From assembly GCA_003170415.1 (NCBI GenBank), contig PMZJ01000023.1, positions 25,566 through 89,565 of the forward strand: a stretch of DNA of 64,000 nt. Reading direction: 5' to 3'. Under the pieces are notes generated by a model that ran no database searches, was not told the origin of the DNA, and saw nothing but the letters and a program-made list of their open reading frames with translations. The position numbers were made by a program, and so were the translations under genes. This document shows, piece by piece, positions 54,500 to 62,755 of the stretch (position 1 is its first letter; every line of letters starts with the position of its first letter). Origin of the DNA: Phycisphaerales bacterium (GTDB taxonomy: Bacteria; Planctomycetota; Phycisphaerae; Sedimentisphaerales; Anaerobacaceae).

Positions 54500-55948
54500 A
54501 TGAATTTTGATGAACTATTGGCACTTGTTCGTTCGGGCAATTCACCCCGGCTGTGCGATGATTCTCGTATCATCGAACCGGGTAATATCTTTGTCGCCGT
54601 CAAAGGCCCCGATGTCGATGGCCACGACTTTATTCCGCAAGTCCTCGCCAAAGGCGCAAGATTCATCGTCTGCCAATCATCTTCTTCTGTTGTCATTCCC
54701 GCGCAGGCGGGAATCCAGGTTATTTCTGTCCCTGATTCCTCTCTCGCCCTTGCCATTCTTGCACAGGCCGCCAATGGTAATCCCGCCGAGAAACTCACCA
54801 ATCTTGCTGTTACTGGAACCAAGGGCAAGACCACTGTAACTTTTCTCGTCCGCTCCTGTTTTCAGGCCGCCGGGCAAAAATGCGGCTTAATCGGGACCGT
54901 TATCTATGATAACTGTATTGATGTCTCGCCTGCCCCGCTCACCACCCCCGATTGCCTGACTATCGCAAAATCGCAGGCGCAGATGCTCAAAGCCGGCGCA
55001 AAATATATGGTCATCGAGGCCAGTTCACACGCCCTCGACCAGAACCGTATCGCCTCAATTAATTTTCGCGCAGCCGCCTTTACCAACCTCACAGGCGACC
55101 ATCTCGACTACCACAAAACCACCGAAAACTACTTGGCCGCAAAATCGAAAATCTTCGAATCGCTTTCTCCCGACTCAACCGCTGTTCTTAATAAACAATC
55201 CCCTTACTCAGAGCAAATAGCCGCGGGCGCTAAGGCCAAAATTCTTTGGTTTGCTGTTGATGAAAATGCTGACCTTTCCGCTGAAATTCACTCAATCGAC
55301 GACTCAGGCACGGCGTTTACGCTTCGATACCGGGGCCAAAGTATCCGTGTAAAAACGCCTTTGCTTGGCCGATTCAACGTCGCTAATCATCTTGCCGCTG
55401 CGGGACTTTGCTTGGCGGCTGGTCTCGACCTCGAAACCGTTGCCCGCGGCTTATCCGCCCTCAATGCAATCCCCGGCCGGCTTGAAAAAGTAAAATCAGA
55501 CGCACCTTTTACTGTCCTCGTCGATTTTGCTCATACCGATGATGCTCTCGATAATGTTCTTTCTACGCTAAAGCCATTGTGTAAAGCCCGCCTCATCGTT
55601 GTATTCGGCTGTGGAGGCGACAGGGACAAAACAAAAAGACCCCGTATGGCCAAAGTCGTCGAAAAATACGCGGACCTGGCAATCGTAACAAGTGATAACC
55701 CAAGAACCGAAAATACCGATGATATAATCAGTCAGATTGTCGCGGGATTCAAAGACCCTAATTCCCCCAAAATCAAAATTGAACCCGACAGAAAAAAAGC
55801 GATAGCGCTTGCCATTGAATCAGCGAAAAAAGGCGACGTGATTATCATCGCGGGCAAAGGCCACGAGAATTATCAAATCATCGGCAAACAAAAATTCCCC
55901 TTCAGCGACCAGCAAATAGCCCTCGACCTGCTCAAAAATAAAAAATGA
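54500..55948 (+). CDS. murE: UDP-MurNAc-tripeptide synthetase MurE
   Basis: Adds the third amino acid, here predicted meso-diaminopimelate because DNPRTEN is present (about residue 399), to the peptidoglycan precursor. It has TGTKGKTTVTFL (ATP site, about residue 106), HALDQNRIASI and GHENYQIIGKQKFPFSD near the C-terminus. Residues about 65-73 (VVIPAQAGIQ) are encoded by a palindromic repeat (see repeat at 54692) lying between the N-terminal domain and the ATP site. I see no ribosome-binding site. The stop overlaps murF by 4 bp. Confidence 0.96.
   Translation: MNFDELLALVRSGNSPRLCDDSRIIEPGNIFVAVKGPDVDGHDFIPQVLAKGARFIVCQSSSSVVIPAQAGIQVISVPDSSLALAILAQAANGNPAEKLTNLAVTGTKGKTTVTFLVRSCFQAAGQKCGLIGTVIYDNCIDVSPAPLTTPDCLTIAKSQAQMLKAGAKYMVIEASSHALDQNRIASINFRAAAFTNLTGDHLDYHKTTENYLAAKSKIFESLSPDSTAVLNKQSPYSEQIAAGAKAKILWFAVDENADLSAEIHSIDDSGTAFTLRYRGQSIRVKTPLLGRFNVANHLAAAGLCLAAGLDLETVARGLSALNAIPGRLEKVKSDAPFTVLVDFAHTDDALDNVLSTLKPLCKARLIVVFGCGGDRDKTKRPRMAKVVEKYADLAIVTSDNPRTENTDDIISQIVAGFKDPNSPKIKIEPDRKKAIALAIESAKKGDVIIIAGKGHENYQIIGKQKFPFSDQQIALDLLKNKK
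54692..54718 (+). repeat. REP-like palindrome inside murE
   Basis: ATTCCCGCGCAGGCGGGAAT (54695-54714) has 8-bp arms and a 4-nt loop and is followed by CCAG. The translation VIPAQAGIQ is a known hallmark of this dispersed repeat family when it is read as protein. It is in frame and adds about nine residues to MurE. Confidence 0.85.
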
Positions 55949-57330
55949 AGAAACTATCAATCGAAAACTTGGCCAAAATAATAAAGGCAAGCCATAGGGC
56001 GTCGGGCACAAGCTATGACGTTGCTGATATAAGCACTGATTCACGAACAGCGAAACCAGGCGATTGTTTTTTTGCCATTTCGGGCGATAATTTCGATGGC
56101 CATAATTTTTTGGCCGATATTTTTGCCAAAGGCGCTGCCTGTGCGGTGGTAAGCAAAGACATTTCAGCCGATAAATTTCCAGGTAAAGCGATTCTTAAAG
56201 TATCCGACACAATAAAGGCCCTTGGCGACCTTGCCCGCTGGTATCGCCTGGACTGCAAATTCAAGGTCGTCGCAATCACCGGCTCAGCCGGCAAAACGAC
56301 AACAAGACAAATCGCTCACCACGTCCTTAGCCGGCATTTCAAGGTCTTCCAGTCGCCGAAAAGCTTCAACAACTTCATAGGTCTGCCTTTAACCTTGCTG
56401 GGGGCCGAGCCGAATCAGCAAATTATCATTGTCGAATTAGGCACCAACCACCCCGGCGAAATTGAGTATCTGACCCGAATCGCCTCGCCGGATATCGCTC
56501 TGGTTACCAATGTTTATCCCGCCCATCTTGCCGGCTTTGGCTCCGTCGAAAAAATAGCAGAGGAAAAGTTGGCCATATCCAAAGGCCTTGCGCCCGCCGG
56601 AACACTTATCATCAATGCCGATTGCACGCCATTATATGATTCCGCCCGCCGAGCCGGCTTAACCTTCAAAACATTCTCCTGCGGAGAGTCCGCTGATTAC
56701 CTCGCGCGCGATATTTTTATCGGGCCGCTTACAAGTGTTTTTACCATTAATGGCGTTTCTGTCGAAATACCGCTTCCCGGCCGGGGAAATGTTGAAAACG
56801 CCCTCGCCGCATGGACGATCTGTTCAAATCTTGGTATTACTGCCGAGCAATTCGCCAACGTCCTAAAAACCATCAGCCCCGTCTCTATGCGAACCGAGAT
56901 GTTGCAGTTTGGGTCGATTACCGTCATATCCGATTGTTACAACGCCAACCCCGCCTCGATGAAAAACGCCCTTGATATACTCGCAAACCTCGCCGGCAGT
57001 CAAAAACGCAGGGCTGTCTTTATTTGCGGCGATATGGCTGAACTCGGCGATTCTGAACAATTTTTACATCGTCAACTCGGCGAGCAAATCGCAAATGCCC
57101 GCGTTAACCTTCTTATCACCCTTGGCAATCTCGCTGCCCTCGCCGCCGATGCCGCTAAAACCCAGAAACCAGACACCCAAACCCGCTGTTTTGCCGACCA
57201 AACAGACCTTTGCAATAACTTACAGCTTATGATAAAAGATTCCGATATAATACTTGTCAAGGGCTCGCGAATTAATAAGCTTGAATTGGTTGTTGATAAA
57301 TTGAAAAAACTCTTCAGTGAACCCCGATAA
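55945..57330 (+). CDS. murF: UDP-MurNAc-tripeptide D-alanyl-D-alanine ligase MurF
   Basis: Adds D-Ala-D-Ala to complete the pentapeptide. The N-terminal uridine-binding domain contains ISTDSRTAKPGDCFFAI, the ATP site is VVAITGSAGKTTTRQI (residues about 108-123), with IIVELGTNHPGEIEYLTRI, LPGRGNVENALAAWTI and ISDCYNANPASMKNAL further on. 461 residues is normal. The start overlaps the murE stop (ATGA). The last codons fall in a CCCGATAAATCGGG palindrome. Confidence 0.97.
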   Translation: MKKLSIENLAKIIKASHRASGTSYDVADISTDSRTAKPGDCFFAISGDNFDGHNFLADIFAKGAACAVVSKDISADKFPGKAILKVSDTIKALGDLARWYRLDCKFKVVAITGSAGKTTTRQIAHHVLSRHFKVFQSPKSFNNFIGLPLTLLGAEPNQQIIIVELGTNHPGEIEYLTRIASPDIALVTNVYPAHLAGFGSVEKIAEEKLAISKGLAPAGTLIINADCTPLYDSARRAGLTFKTFSCGESADYLARDIFIGPLTSVFTINGVSVEIPLPGRGNVENALAAWTICSNLGITAEQFANVLKTISPVSMRTEMLQFGSITVISDCYNANPASMKNALDILANLAGSQKRRAVFICGDMAELGDSEQFLHRQLGEQIANARVNLLITLGNLAALAADAAKTQKPDTQTRCFADQTDLCNNLQLMIKDSDIILVKGSRINKLELVVDKLKKLFSEPR

Positions 57331-57336
57331 ATCGGG
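57323..57336. repeat. CCCGATAAATCGGG palindrome at the murF stop
   Basis: 6-bp arms with AA in the centre; the murF stop TAA (57328-57330) is inside it. A similar but longer hairpin (CCCCCCGAT/ATCGGGGGG) is the terminator at 60620. Possibly a dispersed element; no T run follows, so read-through into mraY is expected. Confidence 0.55.
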
Positions 57337-57365
57337 ATTCGCTGGTCACGGAAGACGAGAATAGA

Positions 57366-58505
57366 ATGATTTATCATCTTCTTTGGTTTTTCCGAAATAC
57401 CGTTACGCATCGACTGGGTTTTTACGCCTACCAGGATGTGATGTTTCGCGCCTTTGCCTCGCTGCTGACGAGCCTTGTCATCGCGCTGGCGCTTGGCCCG
57501 CCTCTGATTCGCTGGCTAATGCGAAAAAAAATCGGCGACCGCCCGGAATTCCACCACGCTACTCTTAATGAGCTGACCAAGCAAAAAGCCAATACTCCGA
57601 CTATGGGAGGCCTCATCATTATCATCGCCGTCTTCGCCTCTACCATTCTCTGGGCGAAACTTAACAACCCCTTCGTTCAGAAGGCAATCATCATCCTTTT
57701 CTGGTTCGGCGCCCTCGGTGCTGTTGACGACTGGCTCAAACTCACAGCCGAATCACGCCATCGCAGCAGAGACGGCCTCAAACCTTGGGAAAAAATCCTC
57801 TTCCAGTTCGGCGGCGCGGTTCTCATCGCTTCCTTCCTCTATGTCGACTTTGCTAATATCGAAGATGGTCGAAAATTCTGGCTGCCTTTCTACAAGCACG
57901 GCTTGCCCCTTGCCAACTGGATGTTCATCCTCATCGCCATCCTGTATTTGTCCGCCACCAGCAACGCAGTCAACCTCACCGATGGTATGGATGGTCTCGC
58001 CGCCGGCTGCACAGGTATCGCCTCATTCGTCCTGGCCGTCCTCTGCTACGTCGCATCCGAAACGATGAGCCGAACCTCGACAGCCACCTGGTCAAGCTAC
58101 CTGCTTTTGCCCGCTATTCCTCAGGCAGGAGAATTGGCCGTGTTCTTCTCCGCCATTCTCGGCGCAGTCCTCGGCTTCCTCTGGTATAACTGCCACCCGG
58201 CCCAGGTCTTTATGGGCGATATCGGTTCACTGCCCCTCGGCGCAGCTATGGGATACGGAGCGCTTGTCACCCGAAACGAAATACTCCTGCTTATCATCGG
58301 CGGCGTTTTTATGATAGAACTTTTCAGCGTCGTCCTCCAGGTCGGCTACTTCAAATATACCGGCGGCAAACGCCTTTTCCGCTGCGCCCCAATCCACCAC
58401 CATTTCCACCTCGCCGGCTGGTCCGAACCACAGGTCGTCGTTCGTTTTTGGCTCGTCGCCGCCGCTTTTGCCGCAATTGCTTTGGCAACCCTCAAAATCC
58501 GCTAA
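57366..58505 (+). CDS. mraY: Phospho-MurNAc-pentapeptide transferase MraY
   Basis: Integral membrane enzyme that forms lipid I, the first lipid-linked peptidoglycan precursor. About ten membrane helices in 379 residues. Conserved catalytic segments are NTPTMGGLIII, GAVDDWLKL (Asp pair), NAVNLTDGMDGLAAG, FMGDIGSLPLGAAMG and RCAPIHHHFHLAGWSEPQVVVRFW. It starts 35 bp after murF. The usual next genes murD, ftsW and murG do not follow; a glycosyltransferase gene does. Confidence 0.98.
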   Translation: MIYHLLWFFRNTVTHRLGFYAYQDVMFRAFASLLTSLVIALALGPPLIRWLMRKKIGDRPEFHHATLNELTKQKANTPTMGGLIIIIAVFASTILWAKLNNPFVQKAIIILFWFGALGAVDDWLKLTAESRHRSRDGLKPWEKILFQFGGAVLIASFLYVDFANIEDGRKFWLPFYKHGLPLANWMFILIAILYLSATSNAVNLTDGMDGLAAGCTGIASFVLAVLCYVASETMSRTSTATWSSYLLLPAIPQAGELAVFFSAILGAVLGFLWYNCHPAQVFMGDIGSLPLGAAMGYGALVTRNEILLLIIGGVFMIELFSVVLQVGYFKYTGGKRLFRCAPIHHHFHLAGWSEPQVVVRFWLVAAAFAAIALATLKIR

Positions 58506-58598
58506 ATTCGCAATAATCAATTATCAATCATCGATAGTAGATAACAAATCTTCCTGCTATAATATCTTGCCCCGTTAAGGGGGTTTTGAAAGGTAATT

Positions 58599-59723
58599 AT
58601 GCCCGACGAGCAAATTGCGTCTGATTTAGAGCCGGAGGTGCCCAGACCGCCCAGAATCGCCCTTATCGCGTCGCGACAGACGCTTGCCGAATACCCTTCC
58701 TATCTCAAGCACCTGCTCATAGGTCTGGCGGACGAGTCCGTCCCCGTTATTCTTATTTGCCCGCTGGTCGGCGATGTTGACTCTATCGTCCCTCCCGCCG
58801 TCGAAGTCGTCCGGCACCCAGCAATCGATATACCTTTTATGCAACATTACAACAACCGCCTTCTCCTCGACAAAGTCGGCAAATTCAAACCGGAGATACT
58901 CCATTGCCTCTGCGAAACATCGGCTTCACTGGCGCGATGGCTCGCCCGCAACCTTAATGTCCCCTATCTGCTCAATATAAATTCAATTTCTTCGCACTGG
59001 TCTGCTATCACGTTTTCCGCGACTCGTTGCGCAAATGTCATCGTGCCCGCCAGGACCATTGCCGACCATTTCATAAAGACCCACCCCAAAGTCGCGGACC
59101 GCCTCCGGCAAATCGATATCGGCACTTTCGTTGACGACTCCACCGCCTGTTTTGCCCATCCCGAACACCTGCCCGGTATCGTCGTATCGCTGCCCATCGA
59201 TAATCAAGCCAATCTCGATAATATCTTCCAGGCGCTCCATCGCCTTACTGTTGATGGTTGCCAGTTCATTGTAGCGATTATCGCCGCCGGTCGCCCGGAA
59301 GGGCCTCTCTGGAAGCAGCTTCGCTCCCTTGGTCTTCTCCACGCTGTTACTATTATTCCTCCTTCGCTGGGTCTTTACTCTGCCGGCTCCGCCGCCGACA
59401 TATTCATTGTGCCCCGGCCGTCAGGCAGGTTCAATATGCTGCTGCTGGCCGCGATGAGCGCCGGCTGTGCCGTCGCCGCTTCAAAAGGCGGTGTTGACGA
59501 CCTCATTATCGAAGACAAAACTGCGTTCACCTTTAATCCCGATGACCAGCTTAGTGTTTATAATTGTCTTAAACGGCTCTTTGACAGACCCGATGAAGCC
59601 AGACGGCTTGCCGAGTCCGCCCAGCAGTTTCTCCGCCAAAACCGCCACGTTAGCGATATGGTTTCCGCTACTATTTCCCTTTACAGGCAGGCAGTTTGCT
59701 CAAAGACCCGGGCAAACGCCTGA
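58599..59723 (+). CDS. GT4-like glycosyltransferase
   Basis: 374 residues with two Rossmann-like halves. The C-terminal half has the GT-B/GT4 pattern: LGLYSAGSAADIFIVPRPSGRFNMLLLAAMSAGCAVAAS-KGGVDDLI, with the glycine-rich loop and an E-to-N change at the usual EGFG position (SGRFN). No MurG signature is present, so it is not MurG. It probably adds a sugar to a lipid or envelope polymer. Coded 93 bp after mraY; the gap holds TATCAATCAT-type filler. Confidence 0.85.
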   Translation: MPDEQIASDLEPEVPRPPRIALIASRQTLAEYPSYLKHLLIGLADESVPVILICPLVGDVDSIVPPAVEVVRHPAIDIPFMQHYNNRLLLDKVGKFKPEILHCLCETSASLARWLARNLNVPYLLNINSISSHWSAITFSATRCANVIVPARTIADHFIKTHPKVADRLRQIDIGTFVDDSTACFAHPEHLPGIVVSLPIDNQANLDNIFQALHRLTVDGCQFIVAIIAAGRPEGPLWKQLRSLGLLHAVTIIPPSLGLYSAGSAADIFIVPRPSGRFNMLLLAAMSAGCAVAASKGGVDDLIIEDKTAFTFNPDDQLSVYNCLKRLFDRPDEARRLAESAQQFLRQNRHVSDMVSATISLYRQAVCSKTRANA

Positions 59724-59819
59724 TATTTGAAATAAATATAGGCGCCGGAACGTCTTACTTTTAATTGTTTTCGTGGATAACGAGAATTCTTTTAACGTTT
59801 TTTTGAGGAGAATTGAATT

Positions 59820-60575
59820 ATGAACACCAAAGCAGTTGTGGCGGTTGTGGTGCTGGCGTGTGTTGTGCTGGCGCCGGTTGTTATTGCAGCAGAAGGAGTC
59901 GTCGGCGAGTGGGAATTTAAGAGCCAAATGCCGGCCAGGACTTCCACGGCGACGATGACGATTACCAAGAACGCCGAGGGCAAACTCGCGGGAACGTGGT
60001 CAACACAAAGGGGCGAAAGCCAGTTGTCGGACATTACTTTCGAGGGTGGCAAGGTGAAATTCGCCCAGACAAATAACTTCGGCGGCCAAGATATGAAGAC
60101 GACCTACGAAGGCACCGTTGAAGCCGGCAAAATCAAGGGCACAGGCAAGGGGCAGTTTGGCGAGGTTACATTCGATGGAACTTTGCAGGGAGAAGCAAAA
60201 ACCGGAGCAGATGCGATTGTCGGTGAGTGGCAGATGAGCGTAAATATGCCCGCAAGAGATAACGTGGAGAAACTGACCGTCACGAAGAACGCCGACGGCA
60301 CGCTGGCGGGTAAATGGGAAAGCCGAAGAGGAGAAAACAAAATTTCGAATATGAAGTTCGAAGGCGGGAAACTTACTTTTATCCGCACTATCGATTTCGG
60401 TGGCCGCATCATGGAGTCAGAATTTGAAGGGACCGTTGAGGGTGATGCGATAAAGGGCGTATTCAAGAGCGACAGGGGCAACAGGGATGCCAATGCCACC
60501 CGCATTGTTACCGCAAAACCGGAACCGACTAAGACCGAGCCGAATAAGCCGCCTGCTGAAAAGAAACCCAAATAA
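59820..60575 (+). CDS. Secreted protein with a tandem-duplicated about 95-residue domain
   Basis: 251 residues with GAGGAG before the ATG and a signal peptide ending VVIAA. Two similar units follow: unit 1 (about 25-118, GEWEFKSQMPARTSTATMTI) and unit 2 (about 132-226, GEWQMSVNMPARDNVEKLTV), each with LAGTW/LAGKW, a FEGGK motif and a YEGTVE/FEGTVE motif. The pattern resembles a small beta-barrel that binds a hydrophobic ligand, but no named family is certain. The C-terminus is Lys/Pro-rich. It ends at a strong terminator, so it is a single-gene unit. Confidence 0.82.
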   Translation: MNTKAVVAVVVLACVVLAPVVIAAEGVVGEWEFKSQMPARTSTATMTITKNAEGKLAGTWSTQRGESQLSDITFEGGKVKFAQTNNFGGQDMKTTYEGTVEAGKIKGTGKGQFGEVTFDGTLQGEAKTGADAIVGEWQMSVNMPARDNVEKLTVTKNADGTLAGKWESRRGENKISNMKFEGGKLTFIRTIDFGGRIMESEFEGTVEGDAIKGVFKSDRGNRDANATRIVTAKPEPTKTEPNKPPAEKKPK

Positions 60576-60619
60576 CAATAGACCAATTCTGGTTCTGTTG
60601 CATTATCACCAAAATTTAG

Positions 60620-60647
60620 CCCCCCGATTGTTTATCGGGGGGTTTTT
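60620..60647. terminator. Bidirectional intrinsic terminator
   Basis: CCCCCCGAT (60620-60628) pairs with ATCGGGGGG (60634-60642), with a 5-nt loop and five T (60643-60647). An A run before the stem serves the opposite strand. It separates the converging duplicated-domain gene and the HAD gene. Confidence 0.92.
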
Positions 60648-61308
60648 ATTTGCGCCTATTGTTGATAATATCGAGTACTTCGGCGGGGGTGTTTATGAGC
60701 GCCTTTGCGCCGGATTCGAGAAGTTCATCGGCGGTTCGGTAGCCCCAGATGCAGCCGACGGGAAACATTCCCGCGGATACAGCCGTTTGCATATCGGTGC
60801 TGGTATCGCCAAGGTAAAGGAATTGTTCGGGCGCAATTCCCAGTTTCTTTGCGATTTGCAGCGCCATCGTGGGGTCGGGCTTCAATGGGACATTCGGCAA
60901 TGCCCCCTGAACAATTTTGAATCGCCACTGCGAAAGGATTTTTTCGACCATAACCTTTGTGAAGCGGTCGTTTTTATTGGAAAGGATTACCAAAGATAAT
61001 CCGCGTCGCGGAAGTTCCGTTAAAAGTTCCGGTATGCCCGGGTAGGGGTGGGTGTTATTGCCCCAGCATTTGTCGTAGATTTCTTCCGAATACACCGCGA
61101 CTTTCCTGACGAATTCGGGGTCGCGTGCCGATTCAGGCAGGGCACGGCGGGCTTCGGTCTCAACGCTTTCGCCTATGAAATACTTATACGAGTCAATAGG
61201 ATGAGGCGAAAAGCCAAAGTGAACGAGGGCTTTGTTCATCGCGTCGGCGACGTCGGTCAGCGTATAAAGCAGCGTGCCATCGAGGTCAAACAAAACGGCT
61301 TTGAACAT
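60646..61308 (-). CDS. HAD-family phosphatase, phosphoglycolate phosphatase-like
   Basis: 220 residues of the HAD superfamily, Gph subgroup. Motif I is VLFDLDGTLL with both catalytic Asp (residues 8 and 10), motif II is VILSNKND, motif III includes LKPDP and motif IV is YLGDTSTDMQTAVSAGM. The cap is helical. It probably removes phosphate from a small metabolite such as 2-phosphoglycolate. It follows ahcY by 16 bp and is likely co-transcribed with it. Confidence 0.92.
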   Translation of the reverse strand: MFKAVLFDLDGTLLYTLTDVADAMNKALVHFGFSPHPIDSYKYFIGESVETEARRALPESARDPEFVRKVAVYSEEIYDKCWGNNTHPYPGIPELLTELPRRGLSLVILSNKNDRFTKVMVEKILSQWRFKIVQGALPNVPLKPDPTMALQIAKKLGIAPEQFLYLGDTSTDMQTAVSAGMFPVGCIWGYRTADELLESGAKALINTPAEVLDIINNRRK

Positions 61309-61324
61309 CTTCGCAGCGTCCGTG

Positions 61325-62584
61325 TTATGTGCCTTCGCCGAAGGCGGCGAGATATTCGACCTGTTCAGGCGTCAGCTTGTCAATCGAGATACCCATCGAT
61401 TTGAGTTTCAGCGTGCAGACGATATTTTCGATTTCGACGGGGACATTATAAACTGCCGCGGTCATTGAGCCGGCTTTTTTTACGACGTGTTCGGCCTCGA
61501 GCGCCTGCGTCGCGAAGGACATATCCATAACCGAGGCGGGGTGGCCTTTGGCGGCGGCGAGGTTAATCAGCCGGCCTTGACCGAGCAGGTGTATGCGGTG
61601 GCCGTTTTTGAGGATATATTCATCGACGTGTTCTCGAATACCTTTGTTTACCTTTTTGCTCAGTTTCGTAAGGGCCGGTATGTCGATTTCTACGTTGAAG
61701 TGGCCTGAGTTGGCGACGACTGCACGGTCTTTCATCACGCGGAAGTGCTCACCGCGTATTACGTTTTTATTGCCGGTAAGCGTCAGGAACAGCTCGCCTA
61801 TTTTTGCGGCCTGGGCCATCGGCATAACGTCGAAGCCGTCCATCGAGGCCTCGATTGCCTTAATCGGGTCGATTTCTGTAACGATGACGAGTGCGCCCAT
61901 GCCTTTGCATCGCATAGCGAAACCTCGCCCACACCAGCCGTAACCGACGACCACGACTTTCTTGCCTGCGAGTAAGAGGTCGGTGGCTCGAATCACGCCA
62001 TCGACGGTTGACTGGCCCGTCCCGTAGCGGTTATCGAACAGGTGTTTGCTTGCCGCGTCGTTGACCGCGATGACCGGGAATTTCAACCTGCCGGATTTTT
62101 CGAGCGCGCGAAGCCGGATAACGCCGGTCGTCGTCTCTTCCAAGCTGGCGATTATGCGAGGAGCGCCTTCGGTCCTGCTGGTGTGCAGTTCGGTAACAAG
62201 GTCTGCGCCATCGTCCAAGGTAATGACGGGCTTATGGTCGAGCGCCGCGTGAATATGTTTGTAATACGTTTTGCGGTCTTCGCCGCATATTGCGAATACG
62301 GGTATGCCGAAATCCTTGACAAGAGAAGCCGCGACGTCGTCCTGGGTGCTGAGCGGATTCGATGCGCACAGGACCAGGTTCGCGCCTGCCGCCTTGAGGG
62401 TGCGGGCAAGATTGGCGGTCTCGGCGGTTACGTGAAGGCAGGCCGAAACATTTTTGCCGGCCAATGGTTTCTGTTTTGCGAACCTTTCGCGTATCGATGC
62501 CAGAACGGGCATATCATTGTCGGCCCAGAGAATTCGTTTCTTGCCTACCGGGGCAAGCGACATATTGGCTACATCTGATTTCAT
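61325..62584 (-). CDS. ahcY: Adenosylhomocysteinase (SAH hydrolase)
   Basis: Splits S-adenosylhomocysteine into homocysteine and adenosine, so it clears the by-product of methylation (including that of TrmD). 419 residues. It has LHVTAETANLARTLKAAGA, ETTTGVIRL, VNDAASKHLFDNRYGTGQS, the NAD site VVVVGYGWCGRGFAMRCKG and HPASVMDMSFATQALEAEHV. The N-terminus and length match the shorter bacterial/archaeal type. AAAGGAA precedes the ATG. It is divergent from the GH94 gene. Confidence 0.97.
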   Translation of the reverse strand: MKSDVANMSLAPVGKKRILWADNDMPVLASIRERFAKQKPLAGKNVSACLHVTAETANLARTLKAAGANLVLCASNPLSTQDDVAASLVKDFGIPVFAICGEDRKTYYKHIHAALDHKPVITLDDGADLVTELHTSRTEGAPRIIASLEETTTGVIRLRALEKSGRLKFPVIAVNDAASKHLFDNRYGTGQSTVDGVIRATDLLLAGKKVVVVGYGWCGRGFAMRCKGMGALVIVTEIDPIKAIEASMDGFDVMPMAQAAKIGELFLTLTGNKNVIRGEHFRVMKDRAVVANSGHFNVEIDIPALTKLSKKVNKGIREHVDEYILKNGHRIHLLGQGRLINLAAAKGHPASVMDMSFATQALEAEHVVKKAGSMTAAVYNVPVEIENIVCTLKLKSMGISIDKLTPEQVEYLAAFGEGT

Positions 62585-62612
62585 TTGAGTTTCCTTTCAG
62601 GTAAAAACGCAA

Positions 62613-62641
62613 ATTATACCCGTCGGTTTGCTGATTTTCAA
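62613..62641 (-). promoter_or_regulatory. Sigma-70-type promoter of ahcY
   Basis: On the minus strand: TTGAAA (complement of 62636-62641), a 17-bp spacer and a perfect TATAAT (complement of 62613-62618), about 28 bp before the start codon. No riboswitch-like fold of the SAH type is evident in this short leader. Confidence 0.7.
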
Positions 62642-62755
62642 GCGTAAACGCCTGTATATTGCGGTTCGAACCGGTTGATTTTGGCTGGCAGGAAGGGTAT
62701 AGTAACGGACTTAAACGTGTTCTAATGTGCTTCACTGGATTAACAGGAGTCAGCA

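Noticed and set aside
58599-59723. murG at the end of the mur cluster
   Set aside because: The protein has a GT4-type C-terminal half and lacks the MurG signature, so it was left as a glycosyltransferase of unknown acceptor.
62585-62755. SAH riboswitch before ahcY
   Set aside because: The leader between the promoter and start is only about 28 bases, too short for a riboswitch.
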